DNA of 38,128 nt, taken from assembly GCA_947174305.1 (NCBI GenBank), contig CAMWIH010000007.1, forward strand, positions 1 to 38,128. The letters are read 5' to 3'. This document shows positions 32,323 through 38,128 of this stretch, in pieces; the first letter of the stretch is position 1, and each line of letters opens with the position of its first letter. The position numbers were made by a program, and so were the translations under genes. The notes beneath the pieces are model-generated. The model made no database searches. It saw nothing but the letters and a program-made list of their open reading frames with translations, and had not been told where the DNA came from. This stretch comes from an uncultured Porphyromonadaceae bacterium (GTDB lineage Bacteria; Bacteroidota; Bacteroidia; Bacteroidales; Muribaculaceae).

Positions 32323-35247
32323 TTACTTAAAGACCTCTTTTGTGGCCTTGCCGTTGCGCACCACGATATAAACCTGTCCGGCCTCGGGGTTGTCAACGCG
32401 GATACCGCTCAGGTCATAATATATAGTTTCGGCATTGTCGTTAGCGTCGATAGAAGCTATGCCCGATCCCTCGATGGAGAGCTTGACATTTGCACCAAGG
32501 CGTGATTCTCCCTGCATGTAAACCGCAGTGACAGCGTAGGTGTGTTCACCGGCCGGTGCATCCTTATCGGTAAATTCAGGTTCCTCAAGAGGCTCAGCGT
32601 TGATACGCTTGTTGTCGCGATATACATTATAGCCAACGAGTGCGAGTTCATCCATAAGGTCGCGGGCCGAAGCCGGAACGAAGCGGAAGTCATCTACCAT
32701 GAACACAAAGCCGTCGCCTGAGATATAGCGCACTGCAAAGTATTTTGCCCCTTCGGGAAGTTCATAGCTGAACTGTGTCCAGTCGTGAGGAGCCTCAACC
32801 TCTTCGCCAACCTGAATGAAATCGTCGCGATCTTTGCCGGTGGTGGAATAATAGAACTCGAAGCTGTCGGGATATACCGACGACATCGACTTGGCATAGA
32901 AGGAAACCTCCTGCTCATCGCCGATAAGTTCGGGAGAAATCATCCAGTCGTCGTTGGGACCATTGACAGCACTGAAGGATGCGAGCAACTTCCCGCCACT
33001 GTGAGCCTCGAAGTTTCTCCAGCCCGAGAAGTAGGAAGAGGGGAGTACGATTGCGGCCATCTCCTTACCCTGGTTGGGGAATTCGAAATCTTCAAGATAA
33101 TAAGACTTGCTACCGTCGCCATCAATAAAGCTCCAGTCACCACAGTTGTCAATGCCGAAGTCTGCGTATGATTCGAACGACTCGGTGATAGGCTCGAATA
33201 CCATTGTCTCGAGGTCGGGTTCATCCCAAGTGAGGAGGGCATTGCCATCTTTCGCTTCTCCCGCTAAGGAGGTTACGTAAGGATAGATGGGCTGAGTGGT
33301 TGTCACACTCTTCTCTTCCGATTTATTGTCTGCCTCGTTATCATCACCCTCAGTCTTGACCATCACTGAATAGTTATTTGTTTCAGCGGAGGTGACGTCA
33401 AGATTATCTGTAAAGCCGAAGGTTACCTTGTCGCCCGGTTTCAAACCGTTCTCCGCGCTCTTCTCATCCACAAGTGTGCCGTTGCGATATAGAGCCACGC
33501 TGTAGGAGGCATTTTCCTTTCCACCCTTATTTTCAACCGTCGCGCTGAATACCCCGGGCTCTCCAACCTTGATTGACTCGGGAGCAGAGAAGGAAGCAAG
33601 GGCGAGGTCGGTTGCGGGGCGGTCGCTCACACGGAAATTGTCGAGGGCAATAGAGATATGAGAAACAACGGTGGTTTCAAAAGCCAACTCAACCCATTTC
33701 CCCTTATATTCGGAGAGGTCAACGTATGCAGTGACCCATTCTGAATCGGTGCCATCAATCACAATCTTCTTCAGAGCTTTCCAGCCCTCGCCGTCGGAAG
33801 CAAACACCTCGACCGTATTGGTAGTGGCCGGAATGCTGTAATAGGAGAAGGTAAGGGTGGGATATTGAGTGTCGGCAAGCGAGATCTTGCCGGTGTAGAG
33901 CCGGCATTTCTCATTGGGATCGTAGGCACGGCCAATGAGGTAGTAACCACTGCCGTCGGCATCCTCCAGTTCGGTCTCCTCACTGCTGTAAATTCCGAAA
34001 CGCATATAGCCGTCGAAATCGTCATAACGGATAATGGAGGAGAAATTTCCTCCGGCCATCGTCTCGCTCCACGGAAGCTTGTAGGGTTCGCCAACGGCGA
34101 TAATGTCAGACAAGGCAAACTCCTCGCCTTCACCCTTGGAGGTGATGGTGGTCACTCCATAGTTGGCAAAGATCTGATCCTTTTTGGTGGCGGTTGCGGT
34201 GTACTGCGTATCCTTAAGTTTAGAAACCACTGTCACGCCGCCGGGGCCATAAAGCTTGTATGTCACCTCATCGGCAGGGAGGATCTTGCCGTTGACATCC
34301 TCCGTCACGGCATCCCAGCTCACGAGCACCTTTCCGGGAGTCTCGGTTTCCTTCACGGTCACGCTTGCCGGAGCTTTCGGGAGATCGAAGCCGAAGAAAG
34401 CTTCTGCCTCCGAAGATATTCCCTCGCCACTGCCATTCTTGGCCACGGCAGTATATTTGTGCAGACCTGCGGTGGCTGTCTCGGTGAAGCTTATCTTTGC
34501 TCCCGGTTCCACATCCTTTTCGGTGCGGTAAGGCTCTCCATCGCGCATAATGTCGATTTCGAGTTTGCCGGTGAGCGGGTTACCCTCGACGCTCTCCGAC
34601 GGAGCTGTCATTTCCACTATGCCTTCGAGGGCACCATTAATGTCGGGAGTGACTTTGAAATCCTTAACCGCGGAGGGGGTGCTCATGGCGCGGTCAACGG
34701 TCAATTCGAGATTTAGCACAAATATGCCGTAGCGTTTGTAGGCGCTGCTGGCATGGATGCCTATATAATATGTGCCATCCTGGTCAACGGAGAAAGTGCC
34801 GGAGGTGGTGAGGGGATCTTTACGGTAATTGAACATATCGATCACCTCAATCACCTTCTTCTTCATTGCCTCGGCAGAGGGTTCCTCGCCTATGTAAAAC
34901 TCGGCGCACTCATTGAAGTTGAAGGAAACGCCGTGAAGGGTGGAGGTGAGTTTGTAGAGGTTCCCCTTTTCGAGAGCAATGGCAGGGAGAATCAGCCAGT
35001 CGTCGGTTGAGACACCCTGAGTGTCGATATAGGCCGCGTCGATATCATCAAAATTACGCTTGAATTGCCATACGCAACCGTCGTTGTTACTGTCGATTAC
35101 GGTGAAATTAGCAAAGTTTTCTTTCGCGAAATTCTCCGTGTAAGGCACGGAAAGCGGTTCGGAAGCGAAGCCTTGCATGCCCGCGGCGGCAAAAACCGCA
35201 AGCAGTCCGGCGGATAACCGCCGGAATAGCTGGTCTTTTTTTCTCAT
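32323..35247 (-). CDS. Secreted protein with two cleaved-adhesin (choice-of-anchor J) domains and FN3 repeats
   Basis: This 974-residue protein has a signal peptide (about 1-28). An N-terminal choice-of-anchor J module (about 30-185) opens PYTENFAKENF and contains WLILPAIAL. Fibronectin-III-like modules follow (about 190-390), then a second beta module around 395-560 and a CARDB-like segment (about 570-660). A second clear cleaved-adhesin domain opens FESYADFGIDNCGDWSFIDGD and includes NDDWMISPEL and VDDFRF. The tail reads YDLSGIRVDNPEAGQVYIVVRNGK, a sorting-like end. Such domains occur in gingipain-type and M6 protease adhesin regions. Its start is 12 bp from the stop of the M6 protease gene on the same strand, so the two are probably one operon and may act together on host or dietary protein. 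Function is inferred. Confidence 0.85.
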   Translation of the reverse strand: MRKKDQLFRRLSAGLLAVFAAAGMQGFASEPLSVPYTENFAKENFANFTVIDSNNDGCVWQFKRNFDDIDAAYIDTQGVSTDDWLILPAIALEKGNLYKLTSTLHGVSFNFNECAEFYIGEEPSAEAMKKKVIEVIDMFNYRKDPLTTSGTFSVDQDGTYYIGIHASSAYKRYGIFVLNLELTVDRAMSTPSAVKDFKVTPDINGALEGIVEMTAPSESVEGNPLTGKLEIDIMRDGEPYRTEKDVEPGAKISFTETATAGLHKYTAVAKNGSGEGISSEAEAFFGFDLPKAPASVTVKETETPGKVLVSWDAVTEDVNGKILPADEVTYKLYGPGGVTVVSKLKDTQYTATATKKDQIFANYGVTTITSKGEGEEFALSDIIAVGEPYKLPWSETMAGGNFSSIIRYDDFDGYMRFGIYSSEETELEDADGSGYYLIGRAYDPNEKCRLYTGKISLADTQYPTLTFSYYSIPATTNTVEVFASDGEGWKALKKIVIDGTDSEWVTAYVDLSEYKGKWVELAFETTVVSHISIALDNFRVSDRPATDLALASFSAPESIKVGEPGVFSATVENKGGKENASYSVALYRNGTLVDEKSAENGLKPGDKVTFGFTDNLDVTSAETNNYSVMVKTEGDDNEADNKSEEKSVTTTQPIYPYVTSLAGEAKDGNALLTWDEPDLETMVFEPITESFESYADFGIDNCGDWSFIDGDGSKSYYLEDFEFPNQGKEMAAIVLPSSYFSGWRNFEAHSGGKLLASFSAVNGPNDDWMISPELIGDEQEVSFYAKSMSSVYPDSFEFYYSTTGKDRDDFIQVGEEVEAPHDWTQFSYELPEGAKYFAVRYISGDGFVFMVDDFRFVPASARDLMDELALVGYNVYRDNKRINAEPLEEPEFTDKDAPAGEHTYAVTAVYMQGESRLGANVKLSIEGSGIASIDANDNAETIYYDLSGIRVDNPEAGQVYIVVRNGKATKEVFK

Positions 35248-35259
35248 ATAGCTATGATG

Positions 35260-38025
35260 TTAGTGATTAAGACTTGACGGCAGATACTTTTGGGTTGTGC
35301 CGTCTGATTTGATTTCAATTGTTATTTGTCGTGAACGGTCGGTATCCTTTGTAGGAAGGCCGTTGAGGTTATATCTCCTTATATATCCTCCTTCGTTATC
35401 AATCTCGGTTACTGATGATGCCTTTCCCGTCTTTACCATAACCTGGTCGGAGGGAGAGGAGAAGAGTTCACCATCTGTTGCTTTTACGCTGACCATATAT
35501 TCAGTGTCGGCTTCGAGCGAGTCAACCTTAAAGGATATGCAGTTACCCACGGAGCGATCAGCCCACCCGGGGATGGATTCGCTGATTCGGTCGCCACCCC
35601 ATTCAAAGTTGATGTCGTCAATCGCCACAGACCCCTTTTCAGATTTTTTATGGAAGATGATTCGCACTTTATCCCCTTCGTAAGCGGAGAGGTCGAGATT
35701 TTTTACCTCACCCCCTGATGCATTGGATACGGGATAGCTTGCCACCTCATTCCAGAGGTCGCCATTCAGCACCTCCACAGCCACGGCATCCTCCTCACCG
35801 GCCGATGAACCGCGCATCCAGAAAGAGATGGAATAGAGCGGGCCGTCAAGTTTGCCGGAAGAGATGTTATCGCTGTCGGTGCTTAAACGGAGCGAAAGGG
35901 GAGATTCACCCGAGTAGGCATTGCTGGCGTATGTGAGGCGGGAGGTAGTGACCCAACCCTCGGGTAGATCCTGAATGCCGTCGGTGAAATCGATATTAAG
36001 TGAATAAGGCTCCGAACGGTTGATGCGCATAACGTTGAGCAGGTAATCTTCCGCTTTGGGCACGGGGAGCCATTCAACTGTGAAACCATCTGCGGTGATC
36101 TCGGCGATTCCGGTTATCTCGCATCTGTAATAGTCGATTTCGGGGGAAGGGGTGGAGAATTTAATTGTAGCCGGGTTTGCACTCTCCTCCTTGCCATCGT
36201 AAGCCCATACTTTGACGGAATATTCCGACAGGGGCAAGAGGTTTTCCGCTGTGAATATAGATTCGCTTATTTCAGATTCATTCACCTTAGCCCCCTTGCC
36301 GTCGGTTATTTCAATAAGATAGCGTTCAATTCTAGGAACAGCCTGCCATTTGAGTATGGCTGAGGTGGCGGTTATCTCGGAGGTCTCGATTCGGGCAATG
36401 TCGGTCGGAATTTCGCTCCCTTCCCCGACACGGAAAGTTACTTCCCCTCCGGGCCGTTCCTTTATAGATGAAATGGAAAGTCCGGGAGAAGTGCGGTCGT
36501 TATATGCAAAGGCCGGAGTGGTGAGCGGACTGAAATCTGCTTTCATCGAAGTGCCGGGGAAACAGTCGCCATCTCGCGTCATGGTGCTTTTAATGTTATC
36601 AGCTTCAATGAGATCGACACGCTGATGATTCTCATCATTATTGACGGCACGCTTATCCCACACATCGGCATTAAAGTCAACGCGCCAAACGAGCATGCCG
36701 TGGCCGGGAAGATATTTGTCCCATCCTCTGTTCTGACGGTTTTCAAAAAGGAAGAACTCGGTGCCGTTGTCGCGGGTGACAGAGTAAGCCTTATTGGCAG
36801 CCAATTCGGGGAGCGCGAACGATTTATCATCGGTCAGCTCCTCGGGGGTGAGCCATCCAAGAGCGAGTCGTTCGAAGGAGGAATAGAGCGGTGGAGTGTG
36901 GCTATTGTTGAGGTAGGGGCCATAATCCATCACGCTCCAGCTGCCGGGAGTGTAGGCCATGCTTCCCAAAGCTGTGTGATAGAGGTCGGGAAGGCCCATC
37001 ACGTGCGAAAACTCGTGACAGAAAGTGCCTATGCCGTCGGGCACACCTTCAAGCCATTCATTGGTGCAGGCATAGCGGTCGAGGATCACCCCATCATAAA
37101 CGTGGTTTGGAAATTCCAGTTCCGTCACCCATGAGGTGTGGGGCCACACAGCATCCGGATCGCCTGTACGGTTCTCGCCCGTGCCGGCATAGAAGATGAA
37201 CACATTGTCGATATATCCGTCACCGTCGGTGTCATAAACGGAGAAATCAACATCCTTGTCGAGCACGTTGCAAGCCTCTACCGCCATCTTCTGCGGCGCG
37301 AGGTCGTTACCGTAGTTATTGTTGCCACCGTAATATGAGCGTTTGGCACTCAACGTGACGGGGCCGTAAACATCAAATTCCGGTTTGAATTTCCCGGCTG
37401 AATTATCGGCGAACCATTCAGCGGCGCATCCGGTGGCTCCATATTCTGAAAAACCTTCCTCGTTGAGCAGGCCGGAGAAATAGGCGTGAGGGTCGGGAAG
37501 ATTAAACTTCACGTCGGCATATTCCACCAAGATTACAAGAGCCTTCGGGTTCCCTTCCGTAGGATAGGAGGATCCGGGGAAGAGACCGATCTTGCCCGGG
37601 GCTTTATGGGAGATATTCGGTGTCTTTTCTTGACTGTTATGTTTTTTAAAGGAAGATAAGCGTAGCGAGGAGGCTTTGGTCAGTTTCGCGACGGCCATGT
37701 CCTTTACCCTCTCCTTATCTATCTTTGTTAGCTGACGGAGGGTGGCTGAATTTCTTTCATCGGGGTTGCGGGCCGGTAATTTGCTCGGTACAATTTCACC
37801 GGAGTCGTTGATGGTGGCAAAAGAGAAATTCCCGTCCATCTGAGGGAGGAGGAGGTAACCATCTTCAGATAAGATAAGATGTGAATGTTCGTCACCTTGG
37901 ATGCGTATATTTATGCTTGATCCGTCGGCTTGACGAAATTGGATTAATTCTCTGTAGGCCGGCACCCCCAAAGCAGTGGCGGAAAACAGTAGAAGAGCAA
38001 GAGAAGGAGTTAATAAATGTCTCAT
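35260..38025 (-). CDS. Secreted M6-type metalloprotease with FN3 and adhesin-like domains
   Basis: The chosen start at 38025 gives 921 residues, opening MRHLLTPSLALLLFSATALG, a clean signal peptide. A TTG at 38058 would add 11 residues before it and spoil the signal. A propeptide-like region (about 25-160) precedes the M6 domain (about 165-460). The zinc site is GTFCHEFSHVMGLPD, with H337, E338, H341 and the likely third ligand D347. Also visible are a calcium-binding-like segment YDTDGDGYIDNVFIFYAGT and PHTSWV. Downstream are two FN3-like modules, a cleaved-adhesin/MAM-like domain opening IDFTDGIQDLPEGW, and a third FN3-like module. The C-terminal tail (YNLNGLPTKDTDRS) is only a weak match to the sorting tails of its neighbours. 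It should be an extracellular endopeptidase. Confidence 0.9.
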   Translation of the reverse strand: MRHLLTPSLALLLFSATALGVPAYRELIQFRQADGSSINIRIQGDEHSHLILSEDGYLLLPQMDGNFSFATINDSGEIVPSKLPARNPDERNSATLRQLTKIDKERVKDMAVAKLTKASSLRLSSFKKHNSQEKTPNISHKAPGKIGLFPGSSYPTEGNPKALVILVEYADVKFNLPDPHAYFSGLLNEEGFSEYGATGCAAEWFADNSAGKFKPEFDVYGPVTLSAKRSYYGGNNNYGNDLAPQKMAVEACNVLDKDVDFSVYDTDGDGYIDNVFIFYAGTGENRTGDPDAVWPHTSWVTELEFPNHVYDGVILDRYACTNEWLEGVPDGIGTFCHEFSHVMGLPDLYHTALGSMAYTPGSWSVMDYGPYLNNSHTPPLYSSFERLALGWLTPEELTDDKSFALPELAANKAYSVTRDNGTEFFLFENRQNRGWDKYLPGHGMLVWRVDFNADVWDKRAVNNDENHQRVDLIEADNIKSTMTRDGDCFPGTSMKADFSPLTTPAFAYNDRTSPGLSISSIKERPGGEVTFRVGEGSEIPTDIARIETSEITATSAILKWQAVPRIERYLIEITDGKGAKVNESEISESIFTAENLLPLSEYSVKVWAYDGKEESANPATIKFSTPSPEIDYYRCEITGIAEITADGFTVEWLPVPKAEDYLLNVMRINRSEPYSLNIDFTDGIQDLPEGWVTTSRLTYASNAYSGESPLSLRLSTDSDNISSGKLDGPLYSISFWMRGSSAGEEDAVAVEVLNGDLWNEVASYPVSNASGGEVKNLDLSAYEGDKVRIIFHKKSEKGSVAIDDINFEWGGDRISESIPGWADRSVGNCISFKVDSLEADTEYMVSVKATDGELFSSPSDQVMVKTGKASSVTEIDNEGGYIRRYNLNGLPTKDTDRSRQITIEIKSDGTTQKYLPSSLNH

Positions 38026-38079
38026 AGCCAGGTTTGTTAGATAATCGCGGACACGCAAAAATGCTGTCCCAAGTTAATT

Positions 38080-38096
38080 ATCTCTTGGCAAGAGAT
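38080..38096. repeat. 17-bp palindrome upstream of the M6 protease gene
   Basis: ATCTCTTG and CAAGAGAT flank a single G, forming a perfect interrupted palindrome 55 bp before the M6 ATG. It could be an operator or part of an upstream terminator; the window ends too soon to tell. Confidence 0.5.
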
Positions 38097-38128
38097 TGTG
38101 ATGACATGTAACTCCCTTAAAGGCAAAT

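Noticed and set aside
33865-34716. 283-codon open frame on the + strand
   Set aside because: It is antisense to the adhesin-domain gene and its composition (His- and Gly-rich, no motif) looks like a shadow frame.
38026-38058. Upstream TTG start for the M6 protease
   Set aside because: It would place eleven charged and polar residues before the signal peptide; the ATG at 38025 gives a normal signal sequence.

Overview
The window reads as a chromosomal segment of a gut Bacteroidales bacterium, most likely Muribaculaceae or a close relative. The evidence is a SusC/SusD pair with a hybrid two-component regulator, Bacteroidota-type -7 boxes (TAnnTTTG) upstream of several genes, lipoprotein and secreted-protein architectures typical of the phylum, and short C-terminal sorting-like tails ending in GIYIV/GVYIV plus a Gly-Lys turn. 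The family-level placement is inference from protein style; no rRNA or tRNA gene was seen.

Positions 1-10546 are mostly housekeeping or envelope genes on the + strand. They are a DUF2723 multi-pass membrane protein (GT-C-like, TMEM260-related) overlapping a NodB-type polysaccharide deacetylase, an NAD-dependent epimerase overlapping a DUF4271 membrane protein, uroporphyrinogen-III synthase (hemD), and a 992-residue protein joining two receiver-like domains to a PEP-synthase-type ATP-grasp domain. Positions 10625-13123 encode a secreted C10 (streptopain-type) cysteine protease with a BspA-like leucine-rich segment.

Positions 13362-29699 form a fructan (levan/inulin) utilisation locus resembling the characterised Bacteroides thetaiotaomicron BT1754-BT1765 locus. 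The minus-strand arm (GH32 fructanase, MFS sugar importer, PfkB fructokinase) diverges from a fructose-type hybrid two-component sensor. The sensor is followed by susC, susD, a DUF4960 surface glycan-binding lipoprotein and a LamG-GH32 secreted protein. In the expected workflow, surface proteins bind and cut fructan, SusCD imports oligosaccharides, the periplasmic GH32 releases fructose, the sensor detects fructose, the MFS protein imports it and the kinase phosphorylates it. A motif GTTGCA-N15-GTTGCA occurs in both regulatory regions of the locus, and its half-sites lie exactly 31 bp from the -7 box of both the GH32 and susC promoters. It is a strong candidate for the regulator's operator.

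Positions 29765-38058 are minus-strand secreted proteins: an M6-type metalloprotease, a protein with two cleaved-adhesin (choice-of-anchor J) domains, and a further multi-domain secreted protein.

The most unusual non-coding features are an uninterrupted run of twelve 10-bp units, each starting with ATG, in the leader of the LamG-GH32 gene; an array of 49-bp units carrying a palindrome and closed by an inverted copy; a roughly 130-bp MITE-like inverted repeat; and several strong hairpins. The LamG-GH32 protein itself has Glu where GH32 enzymes carry the nucleophilic Asp.
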